From Salinisphaera orenii subsp. orenii MK-B5 (GTDB lineage: Bacteria; Pseudomonadota; Gammaproteobacteria; Nevskiales; Salinisphaeraceae), in the NCBI RefSeq assembly GCF_003788635.1, contig NZ_AYKH01000016.1, positions 1 to 64,000 of the forward strand: 64,000 nt of DNA, read 5' to 3'. Below, in pieces: positions 55,039 through 63,537 of this stretch (the first letter of the stretch is position 1; every line of letters starts with the position of its first letter). Both the position numbers and the translations under genes were made by a program. A model generated the notes under the pieces. It was not told the DNA's origin. It saw nothing but the letters and a program-made list of their open reading frames with translations, and searched no databases.

Positions 55039-55360
55039 ACGCTGCTCCGGTGTCGAGCGTTCATCCTAACGTCTGCCGCGGTGCGGCGGCATGCTTCGGC
55101 CAGCCGCGCGGGCTGCGACCGGGCGCGCCGGAATGCGTCGTGGCGGTTGTCGGGCCCGCATCGCGGCGACGTCGAGTGTGTCGACAGGGCGGCGCAGGCA
55201 GACGAGCGGAGACGCGTGGGCGTTCGCCGGGCCGCCGCCTGCGATCCGAAGGCTGCCGCCTCCGTTCGATCGACTCCGGCCGGGGGATCGAATCGCCGGC
55301 TCGGCAGCGTGCATGTTCGCATCGCGACGATGGCCCGGCACGCCGACGGGCCGTCGGGAC
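55039..55360. other. GC-rich ORF-free spacer
   Basis: This 322-bp stretch lies between two minus-strand genes. I see no credible gene, RNA or terminator in it. It must hold the promoter of the PhoU-like gene, but no clear -35/-10 stands out. Confidence 0.4.
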
Positions 55361-56266
55361 TCAGTCGCGATCGTCCAGATGGGCGGCCCGGCGCGAGCCT
55401 TCGGCCAGTACCGACAGATCCAGGTCGGCCTCGCCGGCCGCGAGTGCTTCGACCAGGCGTTCGCGCGCGGTCGCGGCCAGCGGCAGGGGCACGTGTTCGG
55501 CCCGCGCGGCGGCCAGCGCCAGATTCATGTCCTTGGCGCCGAGCGCCAGCCGGAAGCCTTCCGGGTTGTCGTAGTCGCGGTCGGCCATGGCGCCGGAATA
55601 GCCGAGATAGGCCGGAGCCGCGAACACCGAACCGGTGATGATCTCGAGAAAATCCGCGGGCTCGACGCCGTAGGCCGAGGTCAGGCTCGTGGCCTCGCCC
55701 ATGGCTTCCACCGCGGTCACCAGCATGAAGTTGGCGGCCAGCTTGATGGCGTTGGCGCGATGGGGTTCGTCACCGGCCGGCCAGACGTTCTGCCCCATCG
55801 CCGTCAGCGCCGGGCGCGCGCGTTCGACGGCGTGGGCGGCGCCGGCGGCGACGATGTTGAGCCGCGCCGCGCGGGCGATGTCGGGCCGGCCCAGCACCGG
55901 CGCGGCGACGTAGTCGCGGCCGGCCTCGGCGTGGCGTGCGGTCATCTCCCGGGCGCATTCGATCGAGCAGGTCGCCATGTTCACGTGTACGCCGTGATCC
56001 GGCATGGCGGTGATCAGGTCGTGCGCGTCGACCACCGCGCGCACGGCGTCGTCGTCGGCCAGCATGGTGACGAGCACGTCGCAGGCCGCGGCCTCGGCGG
56101 CGTGTCCCGCCCGCCGGGCGCCGGCCGCGACCAGGCCCTCGCATGCCGCCGGCGAGCGGTTCCAGACTGTGACCGCAAAGCCGGCCCCGAGCAGGTTGTG
56201 GGCCATCGCGCGGCCCATGACGCCGAGGCCGATGAAACCGATGCGGGCGCTGTGTTCCGGTGCCAT
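55361..56266 (-). CDS. NAD(P)-dependent oxidoreductase (3-hydroxyisobutyrate dehydrogenase family)
   Basis: This 301-residue enzyme has the cofactor motif GFIGLGVMGRAMA (9-21), the substrate-binding segment VHVNMATCSI (about 93) and the catalytic Lys in NAIKLAANFML (about 173). The C-terminal helical domain is complete. The pattern AAPVLGRPDIARAARL (about 121-136) fits the beta-hydroxyacid group; the actual substrate is unknown. It is divergent from the sulfatase-like gene over 112 bp. Confidence 0.9.
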   Translation of the reverse strand: MAPEHSARIGFIGLGVMGRAMAHNLLGAGFAVTVWNRSPAACEGLVAAGARRAGHAAEAAACDVLVTMLADDDAVRAVVDAHDLITAMPDHGVHVNMATCSIECAREMTARHAEAGRDYVAAPVLGRPDIARAARLNIVAAGAAHAVERARPALTAMGQNVWPAGDEPHRANAIKLAANFMLVTAVEAMGEATSLTSAYGVEPADFLEIITGSVFAAPAYLGYSGAMADRDYDNPEGFRLALGAKDMNLALAAARAEHVPLPLAATARERLVEALAAGEADLDLSVLAEGSRRAAHLDDRD

Positions 56267-56378
56267 GAGCGCTTGTGCTTTGGGTGTTGCTGTCAGGCTA
56301 ACACCGGTGTCGCCGCCGGCGATGGCCGCCCGTTGACGCGATCTTGACGCCCCGGTTGCGGAACCATGACAGGCAGAC

Positions 56379-58274
56379 TTGTCTCATATCGCAGAAATTC
56401 AACGCCTCCTCGCAATGTTGAACCCTGTGGATCGGGCCGTCCGGCGCGGCGAACTGCTGCGCTGGCTGGGCTGGCTCGTCGTCGTCAACACGCTCGTGCT
56501 GTCGCTGATCGCGCTGCGCTATCTGGATGTCGGCGATCTCGCCGACGGCTGGGCGGCGCGAACCTTCGGCGTGGCGATGTTCTTCGCGCACTTCGTCTCC
56601 GTGGCGCTGATACCGCTGCTGCCGGTGATGCTCCTGGCGCTGATCGCGCCGCTGCGGCACGTGGTGGTGCCGCTGGCGTGGGCGATCAACGTCGTGCTGA
56701 GCTGTCTGCTGCTGGTCGATACCCTGGTCTTTCAGCAGTACCGCTTCCATCTGAACGGCGCGCTGGTGGCGCTGTTCTTCTCCGACGCCTCGGCCGAGAC
56801 CTTCGAGTTCTCGACGCTGATGAAGATTCAGGCGGGGCTGATCGCCCTCGGCGTGGCGCTGGCTCATGCGGTGCTCGCGCGCCTGGTCTGGCGGTTCGTC
56901 ACCCGCACGCCGCACCGGCGCGACGGCTACGCGGTGGCGGGTGCGTTCGTTGTGCTGCTGCTGGGCACGAATCTCTACCATGCCTATGCCGACGCCGCCG
57001 GCCGCGGCGCCGTCACCCGTCAGACCCAGCTGCTGCCCGGCTACGAGCCGCTGACGGCCAAGGGCTTTCTCGCCGACCGCGGCTACGAGGTCGCCCGGGC
57101 GCCGCGCACGGAAACCGATGGCGGTGCGCTGGACTATCCGCGCGAGCCGCTGGACACGCACCGGCCGGCGGAGCGGCCCAATATCCTGTTCATCGTCATC
57201 GACTCCTGGCGCGGCGATGCGATGAACGCGCAGGTGTCGCCGCACATCGCCGAATTCGCTCGCGAGAACACGCGGTTCACGCGCCACTACAGCGGTGGCA
57301 ACGCCACGCGCATGGGCATGTTCTCGTTGTTCTACGGCATTCCGGGCACCTACTGGCAGAGCGCGCTCAACAGCAGCACGCGGCCGGCGCTGGTCAATCG
57401 GCTGCAGGCGCTCGGCTACGACTTCGACATCTTCCGCAGCGCGCCGCTGTCCTCGCCCGAGTTCGACCGCACCATCTTCGCCCACATGCCGGACCTGCGG
57501 ATGGAGTCCGAGGGGCATTCCTCGCCGGCACGCGACATCGACGCCAATCGCGACTTCATCGCGTATCTGAACGACCGCGACCCGGCGACCGATCCGCCGT
57601 TCTTTGGTCTGGTCTTCCACGACTCGCCGCACGCCTATGACCTGCCGGACGACGCCCCGCGCCCGTTCCAGCCGAGCTGGGATGCGGTCAACTATCTGTC
57701 GCTGGACGAGGACACCGACCCCACCGGCCTGCACAACCTCTACCGCAACTCGGTGCATTTCGTGGACGGGCTCATCGGCAAGGTCTTCGACAAGCTCGAG
57801 GCGGAAGGCCTGATGGACGAGACCATCGTCATCGTCACCGGCGATCACGGGCAGGAGTTCAACGATCTGGGCCTGAACTACTGGGGCCACAACGGCAACT
57901 TCAGCCGCTACCAGACCCGCGTGCCCATGATCGTGCACTGGCCGGGCCGCAGCGAGCCCGGCCGGCGGGTCGAGCATCTCACGAGCTTCTTCGACGTCGC
58001 GCCCACGCTGCTCGACCACGCGCTGGGCGTGGACAACGCCTACCGCGCCACCAGCGTCGGCCACGACCTGTTCGAGCCGGCCGACCGGCTGCCGTTGATC
58101 ATGGCGCGCTACCGCCGCCACGCCGCGATGACCGAGGACGGGTTCATCGAGTTTCCGCCGATCGGCCCGGTCAAGGCCGTCGACCGCGACTATCGCCCGC
58201 GTGAAGACGGCCCGTCGCCGGCTGCGATCCGGGACACGCTCGAGCAGATGACGCGGTTTCGCGAAACCGACTAG
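56379..58274 (+). CDS. DUF3413 sulfatase-fold inner-membrane protein (YejM/PbgA-like)
   Basis: This 631-residue protein has five hydrophobic helices in the first 210 residues (DUF3413) and a periplasmic sulfatase-type domain (NILFIVIDSWRGDAMN, about 267-282; NATRMGMFSLFYGIP; TGDHGQEFNDLG, about 487-498). In enterobacteria YejM controls LpxC stability and so LPS synthesis. The TTG at 56379 gives a normal start; the ATG at 56415 is an alternative 12 residues in. Gene order and length match the family. Confidence 0.88.
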   Translation: MSHIAEIQRLLAMLNPVDRAVRRGELLRWLGWLVVVNTLVLSLIALRYLDVGDLADGWAARTFGVAMFFAHFVSVALIPLLPVMLLALIAPLRHVVVPLAWAINVVLSCLLLVDTLVFQQYRFHLNGALVALFFSDASAETFEFSTLMKIQAGLIALGVALAHAVLARLVWRFVTRTPHRRDGYAVAGAFVVLLLGTNLYHAYADAAGRGAVTRQTQLLPGYEPLTAKGFLADRGYEVARAPRTETDGGALDYPREPLDTHRPAERPNILFIVIDSWRGDAMNAQVSPHIAEFARENTRFTRHYSGGNATRMGMFSLFYGIPGTYWQSALNSSTRPALVNRLQALGYDFDIFRSAPLSSPEFDRTIFAHMPDLRMESEGHSSPARDIDANRDFIAYLNDRDPATDPPFFGLVFHDSPHAYDLPDDAPRPFQPSWDAVNYLSLDEDTDPTGLHNLYRNSVHFVDGLIGKVFDKLEAEGLMDETIVIVTGDHGQEFNDLGLNYWGHNGNFSRYQTRVPMIVHWPGRSEPGRRVEHLTSFFDVAPTLLDHALGVDNAYRATSVGHDLFEPADRLPLIMARYRRHAAMTEDGFIEFPPIGPVKAVDRDYRPREDGPSPAAIRDTLEQMTRFRETD

Positions 58275-58299
58275 CCGCGCGGCCGGTCGCCCGTTCTAT

Positions 58300-59175
58300 T
58301 CAGACGAACGGCGACCACACGTGCGGCAGAAAACGATAGCCATCGCCGTCGGCCACCACATGGCCGATGCCGGGGAAGTCGATATGGTGGCCGGCGATCA
58401 GCTCGCCGGTCGCCGCGACCTCGGCGAACAGCGCCTGGCGTGAGTGCACCGCCTGTTCCGGGTCGGTATCGAACATCACATGCGCATCCGGGCGCGGGAA
58501 CTGGATCTGCGGCAAGTGCACGATATCGGCCGCGATCAGCAGACGCTCGCCGTTGGATTCGATCCGATAACCGCTGTGATCCGGTGTATGGCCGGGCAGC
58601 GGATAGCGTGTGATGCCGGGCATGATCGCATCGTCATCGATCGCGCGTAGATTTGCCGCACACGCATCGAACACCCGTTGTGCATTGGCGAACTGATTGC
58701 GCAGCATGTCGCTCGGATCATCCGGCACCGCGCCGCGCCAGAAATCCAGCTCGCCGGCCGGTACGAAAATCTCGGCCTGCGGAAAGACGGGATTGTCGTC
58801 GCCATCGATCAACCCGCCGAGGTGGTCCGGGTGGCTGTGGGTGAGAATCACGCGGTCGATATCCGCCGGCGTCAGCCCCATCTCATCGAGCCCGGCGCCC
58901 AGCCGCGCGCCTTCATCGCCCACCAGACCGCCCAGCCCGGTATCGATGAGAATCCGCTCGTCACCCGTATCCACCAGATAACAGTTCAGCGTGATCTTCG
59001 GCGGTGTCGGCCGCCGGCTTGCCGCGTGCAGATCCTGCACCGTCGCCTCGTCCAGATTCGAGATCAGCCCGAACCCACCTTGCAGATAGGCGTCCTGGAT
59101 GGTCGTGACGACAAAGTCGCCCACGCGCAGGTGGTGGATGTTGGAGGATTGGGTTTGGGGTTGTCCGTGCGGCAT
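58300..59175 (-). CDS. MBL-fold metallo-hydrolase
   Basis: This 291-residue zinc hydrolase has the HSHPDHLGG motif (His113, His115, Asp117, His118), a metal-binding Asp in LLIAADIVH and a late His (GHHIDFPGIGH). The pattern LIDTGLGGLV and PLPGHTPDHSGYRIES fit the quorum-quenching lactonase-like (AttM/AhlS-type) or related group; activity on lactones is not proven. No signal peptide is seen. Confidence 0.9.
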   Translation of the reverse strand: MPHGQPQTQSSNIHHLRVGDFVVTTIQDAYLQGGFGLISNLDEATVQDLHAASRRPTPPKITLNCYLVDTGDERILIDTGLGGLVGDEGARLGAGLDEMGLTPADIDRVILTHSHPDHLGGLIDGDDNPVFPQAEIFVPAGELDFWRGAVPDDPSDMLRNQFANAQRVFDACAANLRAIDDDAIMPGITRYPLPGHTPDHSGYRIESNGERLLIAADIVHLPQIQFPRPDAHVMFDTDPEQAVHSRQALFAEVAATGELIAGHHIDFPGIGHVVADGDGYRFLPHVWSPFV

Positions 59176-59520
59176 GTCGCTTCGCTATGGGCTGGCCAAT
59201 ACGAACGGACTTGGTGACGATCGTGAGGCGTTAAAGAATGCGTGGCCAGAAACAACGGTTAGCCAGCGGCTATGCGCCGCAATTATCGAAGGCTGCGATC
59301 AGTCGAAGTCGGTGTTTCGAGCCGCCGCATCGCGGCTCGGCGAATCGAGTCCGGCACCGCCTGACATGCTAAAGCGATCTCGAATGCGACTGCCAAGGCG
59401 AATACGGTTGTATGCGTAGCGTTGCACTCGTTCAGTGGCCACATGTTTTCGGCAAAATGGTGGCGATGACGTGCTGACGAATGGCGGTATACGCGACGCT
59501 GTCGCTTCGAGTGTATTGCT
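59176..59520. other. Transition region into AT-richer right end
   Basis: The 345 bp between the MBL gene and the DUF2075 gene drops in GC content. A minus-strand frame from ATG 59444 to 59283 (53 residues, hydrophobic centre HTTVFALAVAFEIALACQ) could encode a short membrane peptide but has no strong ribosome site. No attachment-site repeat was seen. Confidence 0.4.
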
Positions 59521-61716
59521 TCAAATCTTGACTGCCTGCTTGAGATGTTTTCGCGTTTCCTCGTCTTCAATCCAAAGGTATACGCCGCGCAACGCCCGCG
59601 TAAGCAGGATGCGATAGGCCTGCTTGACCGACTGTAAGAGTTGGTCGCGAGCCTCAGTGTCGGGATCGCGTTCGCGCCTTGCACGGCTCGCCGTATTGAT
59701 AACGCCGGATTCGTGAACGTGCTGCGGATCGACGCACCAACGGTTCGTGCGCCATACGAGATCGCTCATCCAAAGAATCCCGACGTAGTCAAAATCGAAA
59801 CCCCTAACGGCGTAGGTGCAGCCCACTTCGCATAAGGGATCGTTTGCCATCGGGCTACCTGGGCGGGCTTGCACGAAGAATGCGTAGTCGTTGTTCGGGA
59901 CGTAGTTCCAAGGACGCCGCCACTCCTGGCCATTGCCGATGGCAATGCGGAAGTCGTTTAGTTCAGCTGGCGCGTTGTGGGGATCAGGAAAATCTCGTGA
60001 CGACCATGGACGCGAATAGCTCGCCAGGATGCGTGCCGAACGACCGTGTTCGATTTGCGCGCGCAGTGCGTGTTCCAGTTCGGTGGGCGTATCGAATATC
60101 TCGAAAGCCATACGGTTGGAGTTCGATGAACTACGGTAGCGTGTCGGTTTTTCGGCGACTTGGGATAGTCCAGTCGCCCCCGGTTGCCGTCCGGGTGATG
60201 CGAGCCAGCGCCGGGCGTTCCTAGCCGCGAAGCGCGGATTGATATTCTCGAATACTGAGTCGAGCCATTCCACGTACTCGCGTGAGCCGGCGCAACGAAA
60301 TTGGGTGTCCTCAAGGCTGATCGTCTCCACCTCCGCGTCAAGTTCCCGCGCCCAAGCGTGAATATCCTCGCGGCTAGTGTTCTCTCGGTCGCGAAAGCCC
60401 TGTTCGGGATCGAGGAAAAATACCGTCAGGCGGGAACAGCGCATCACGTGAAAGGCTTGAGGGCCGAGTGGCGCCGGAAAGCCAAATTGTCCGCGGCCCG
60501 CGATTTGTTCGGGATTGATCAATGCATGAGCCTCATCCACCAACGACACGAGGTAGGCATCGTTCTCGGCGCCATATCGTGGTGTGTTCATAGCCGCGAG
60601 ATGGCGCAAATTCTGGCGCCATTGCTGTGAATCGCTGAATAACGACTTCCCATGCTGGCGACGCAGGCGGCCGATATCGTGGGTCGTGGCCGGATAGTAC
60701 TGATTTACTTTCTTGACCACGCCTGCGGCACTTGCTCGTTGTGCCGCATCACGGAAGATCTGTGTCCAGTTGCTGTTTTGGCTCTGGGAAGTTGTGGTAA
60801 AGACAAGATCGCCCTCGCGCGTCGTGTCGTCGGTGACCAGGGCGGCCCACAGCTTCGCCGCCACCACCGATTTGCCGCTGCCCGGCGGCCCCTCTACGAT
60901 AACGACGCGCTTCGGTGCATCGCCCATGCGTTCGTCCAGGTAGCGTGACGTGCGTTCGCGGCACAGCGAAAGCGCCGCGCGCTGGTTTTCCAGAAGCACG
61001 AAAGGGTCCTTCGTCGAATCGAGAAGCTGTTGGCCGATCTGGGCGACGAAGCCACGCTCCTGCCGATAACCCCCAGCCGAAAACCGTGCAGCGAACTCCT
61101 CATCGGGCGTGTTAACCCGTGTGCGGAGGAAGTCTGGAAACCGTGCTTCGATGTCGTTAGCGGCTGTAGTGAATATTGGATAGTTGAGGGTCAGGCCGCG
61201 ATTTGGGGCAGCGCTGTAAGCCGTGGCGTTACCCGAGCGGGTGAATAGCACGCAGCCATCCACGGCAGCGTGCGAATCTTGAACGGCGGTATGGTAACGA
61301 CGGCAATACTCGGTATAGCCGCGAACTTGGTCGCTGGGATGCAATACATCGCGGCCTCGACGATTGATCAGTCCTTCTGCGGAGCCGGGCGTATCGCCGT
61401 TGAGCAGCCAGTGCTTGAGTTCGATGATAACCGCAGAAGGCCGACCAGCGGCATTTCCGAGCAGCACAGCGTCACACCAGGAAGCAGTAGCCGGTAGCTG
61501 ATATTCGACGTCGACATGGCCTGCGCCTTCAGCGAAGAAAAGATGCAAGTCGTTTAATGCCGGTGCAGAAAGCATTTCAGCTAATACAGGAAGCGAGTGC
61601 TGCCAGGCGTTGCGTTCTTCGGGAGATTGCCGTCCGGTCAGATCCTGGAGTCGGTGTATAAAGCTATCGAGATCTTGTTCGATGGCGTTTTTATACTCTG
61701 CGACCGTTAGCAGCAT
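59521..61716 (-). CDS. DUF2075 helicase with N-terminal nuclease-like domain
   Basis: This 731-residue protein has an N-terminal PD-(D/E)XK-like motif (Asp82 in WCDAVLLG; Glu99 and Lys101 in VIIELKHW), followed by a SF1-like ATPase: Walker A GPPGSGKS (276-283), Walker B VDEAHAL (393-399) and C-terminal motifs such as GCTYAVRGFDFDYVGI (about 648-663) and YRILLTRALRGVYLWI (about 709-724). DUF2075 proteins have recurring links to restriction or phage defence, and a nuclease-helicase fusion supports that; the role here is an inference. The ATG at 61716 lies near a gene remnant on the other strand. Codon use is less GC-rich than the core chromosome. Confidence 0.88.
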   Translation of the reverse strand: MLLTVAEYKNAIEQDLDSFIHRLQDLTGRQSPEERNAWQHSLPVLAEMLSAPALNDLHLFFAEGAGHVDVEYQLPATASWCDAVLLGNAAGRPSAVIIELKHWLLNGDTPGSAEGLINRRGRDVLHPSDQVRGYTEYCRRYHTAVQDSHAAVDGCVLFTRSGNATAYSAAPNRGLTLNYPIFTTAANDIEARFPDFLRTRVNTPDEEFAARFSAGGYRQERGFVAQIGQQLLDSTKDPFVLLENQRAALSLCRERTSRYLDERMGDAPKRVVIVEGPPGSGKSVVAAKLWAALVTDDTTREGDLVFTTTSQSQNSNWTQIFRDAAQRASAAGVVKKVNQYYPATTHDIGRLRRQHGKSLFSDSQQWRQNLRHLAAMNTPRYGAENDAYLVSLVDEAHALINPEQIAGRGQFGFPAPLGPQAFHVMRCSRLTVFFLDPEQGFRDRENTSREDIHAWARELDAEVETISLEDTQFRCAGSREYVEWLDSVFENINPRFAARNARRWLASPGRQPGATGLSQVAEKPTRYRSSSNSNRMAFEIFDTPTELEHALRAQIEHGRSARILASYSRPWSSRDFPDPHNAPAELNDFRIAIGNGQEWRRPWNYVPNNDYAFFVQARPGSPMANDPLCEVGCTYAVRGFDFDYVGILWMSDLVWRTNRWCVDPQHVHESGVINTASRARRERDPDTEARDQLLQSVKQAYRILLTRALRGVYLWIEDEETRKHLKQAVKI

Positions 61717-61747
61717 CGGCGTAGCTCAATGGTAATTCTGCGTTTAG

Positions 61748-62050
61748 ATTGCCGTTTCTAAGGTTTTCCGTCTATCTGCTTTTGCGAGTGTATGGCTCAC
61801 TGAAAGTGTTAACAAAGCCGACTCGATCCACGAATACATACGGGATTTTCGGCATCAGCGGCGGGATCGTGGCGTTCTGATGTGTGACGCCCAGCTGCTT
61901 CGATTCAAACAGGATTTCCGCTTCAATTCGCCGTCGCTGGCGGCCGGTGTGCTGGTCGGCGGCAGTGCGAATGGGCGGATTTGCTGGAAGGATGAACGCG
62001 AGCGCACGCTGAAGTCGTTGCAAGCGGCGCGCGCAGACGCAGCGATATGA
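61748..62050 (+). pseudogene. DUF4357-domain gene remnant
   Basis: The plus frame is open from 61748 after a TAG, without a start codon until ATG 61880, and ends at a TGA (62048-62050). The translated end reads IHEYIRDFRHQ, later LLRFKQDFRFNSPSLAAG, then VGGSANGRICWKDERERTLK. This is the DUF4357 signature (FNSPSxAAxVxxGxSANGRxxWKD). The domain is usually the C-terminus of a GIY-YIG nuclease or similar larger protein, so about 100 residues of tail remain and the upstream part is lost. It is too short to be an intact gene and sits between two toxin-antitoxin/defence genes. Confidence 0.75.
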
Positions 62051-62064
62051 ATATCCGGTTGCGT

Positions 62065-62409
62065 TCAGCCGAATTCAGCGATAAGGGCGTTTACGTCTGT
62101 TTCCAGTTGGGGTAAACGATCGATGACGGCGCTCCAGACCAGGCCATCGTCCAGCTCGGCATATCCGTGGATGAGAATGTTGCGGAAGCTGATGATATTT
62201 CTATAGTCACGTACGCGCGCTTGCGCGGCTGGGTCGAGGCGGCCGAGCTTGTTGAGCGCTTCGCCGATAATTTCGAACTGGCGCTCGACGGCGGAGCGCA
62301 GCAACAGATCACGGGAGTATTGCGGGTAGGTTTTGTCTCGGCAAAACTCCCGGATCGCCTTGGCGGCTCGTTGCATGTCGTACAAATACATCGCGACGTC
62401 ACGCGACAT
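62065..62409 (-). CDS. hepT: HepT-family HEPN RNase toxin (DUF86)
   Basis: This 114-residue protein has the HEPN RX4HXY catalytic motif as RNILIHGY (Arg76, His81, Tyr83). The family opening is MYLYDMQRAAKAIREF. HepT cuts RNA when not silenced by its partner. The start overlaps the end of the nucleotidyltransferase gene by 11 nt, typical of HepT/MntA units. Confidence 0.93.
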   Translation of the reverse strand: MSRDVAMYLYDMQRAAKAIREFCRDKTYPQYSRDLLLRSAVERQFEIIGEALNKLGRLDPAAQARVRDYRNIISFRNILIHGYAELDDGLVWSAVIDRLPQLETDVNALIAEFG

Positions 62410-62707
62410 AAACTGCCTGCCGCGTTTTTTCGATGCTCTTCAAGAAGTACGGGTTTTTTATCGCGTTGGTGCTGACAAGATCGACAGGGCGATCGAACAG
62501 CCGACTCAGTTCGTTCTGAAGACCGAAGAAAGCGTCGAACTTGCCGCTGGGGTCGTCGTCGCTCTTGAATTCGACCAGAAAGTCCAGGTCGCTGGTTTCC
62601 GGGTCGAATTGCTGCGTAGCGGCAGAACCAAACAATTCCAGGCGCGCCACGCCATAGCGTCGGGCCACCAACGCCAATTCATTGGAATATGGTTCGACTA
62701 TGTTCAT
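62399..62707 (-). CDS. mntA: MntA-family nucleotidyltransferase antitoxin
   Basis: This 102-residue protein has the minimal nucleotidyltransferase motif GSAATQQFDPETSDLDFLV (Gly27-Ser28, Asp40 and Asp42). MntA proteins silence HepT by adding AMP to a Tyr of the RX4HXY motif, which is present in the partner here. The pair is thus predicted to be a working type VII toxin-antitoxin unit. It is the first gene of the operon, with the toxin second. Confidence 0.92.
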   Translation of the reverse strand: MNIVEPYSNELALVARRYGVARLELFGSAATQQFDPETSDLDFLVEFKSDDDPSGKFDAFFGLQNELSRLFDRPVDLVSTNAIKNPYFLKSIEKTRQAVYVA

Positions 62708-62938
62708 CGCAGACTAGATTAAGCGATCCCGGGTATCGGGTCACGTAGGGGTAGCATGGCTTTATGCCGCTGTTTGGCCACCATGGGCTCTGCGCTTAAA
62801 TTCAGCGTGCTCGCCGCTCGTCTGTGGAGCTTATATTAATGCGCTGCTGGCGTTCGAGCTGGCAATCGTGGGAACGCGAGTCCGAGCGTATTATTGTAGC
62901 GTGCCGAAGGACAAGTTTTCTTGATCGGACTGTGGCCT

Positions 62939-63502
62939 ATGACTGCACTGCGCTGTACCGCCAAACTGCTCAAGCCTCTCAAGACAAAGCCCGCGGCTGA
63001 CCTCTGTGCGCCAACGAACTGCCTGGGCGACTGGTCGGCGAATGTGGTGCGCTACGCACGTAAACCGTTCGTGATCGCGGTCGCGGAGTATTCGCGGATT
63101 GCGCTTATTTTGCCGGCCGCGCCTTATGCCACGTTGGTCGAACGGTTTCAGCACGATTTGCCGTATCTACTGCGTTATCTGCGTGTCCCGGAGGTGCAGA
63201 TCGAGGCGGAACTCGCAGCCATGCAGCCGGTGCGTATTGCCAAGACCAATTCGCGTTCCGTGCTGGCGAGCATCAACAATTACGACTTGATGATTTCGTG
63301 GCTTCTGGCGGGCGGCGAGGATTGGAGCACCGTCGATTTAATGCAGCGCATCGCGGAAGATATAAGCAAGCCGAATGACTACCAGCCCACGGGCGATGCC
63401 GTACGGGTGCGGTTTGGCCTGGAACCGATGATTGGCCCCGCCATGCGGGAACAGGACCGGCGCTTTGGCGAGGCGTACAGACAATCGTCGAGCGCGCATT
63501 GA
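62939..63502 (+). CDS. DUF6933-like hypothetical protein
   Basis: This 187-residue protein begins MTALRCTAKLLK and continues with CLGDWSANVVRYARKPFVI and NDYQPTGDAVRVRFGLEP, which I associate with a family labelled DUF6933; function unknown. A TTG start at 62921 would add six residues and has GAAGGA upstream, so the start is uncertain. The content is basic-to-neutral and soluble. It sits between toxin-antitoxin genes in the right-end island, on the opposite strand to them. Confidence 0.65.
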   Translation: MTALRCTAKLLKPLKTKPAADLCAPTNCLGDWSANVVRYARKPFVIAVAEYSRIALILPAAPYATLVERFQHDLPYLLRYLRVPEVQIEAELAAMQPVRIAKTNSRSVLASINNYDLMISWLLAGGEDWSTVDLMQRIAEDISKPNDYQPTGDAVRVRFGLEPMIGPAMREQDRRFGEAYRQSSSAH

Positions 63503-63537
63503 GCAGGTCCGGCATGCCGCAATCGAGGGCGTGCCGA

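Noticed and set aside
59283-59684. 133-residue minus-strand frame
   Set aside because: Its first part overlaps the DUF2075 gene in another frame; only the last 53 codons could be a small peptide, noted with low confidence.
61772-62023. 83-residue minus-strand frame
   Set aside because: It opposes a frame with a recognisable DUF4357 domain and has no domain itself.
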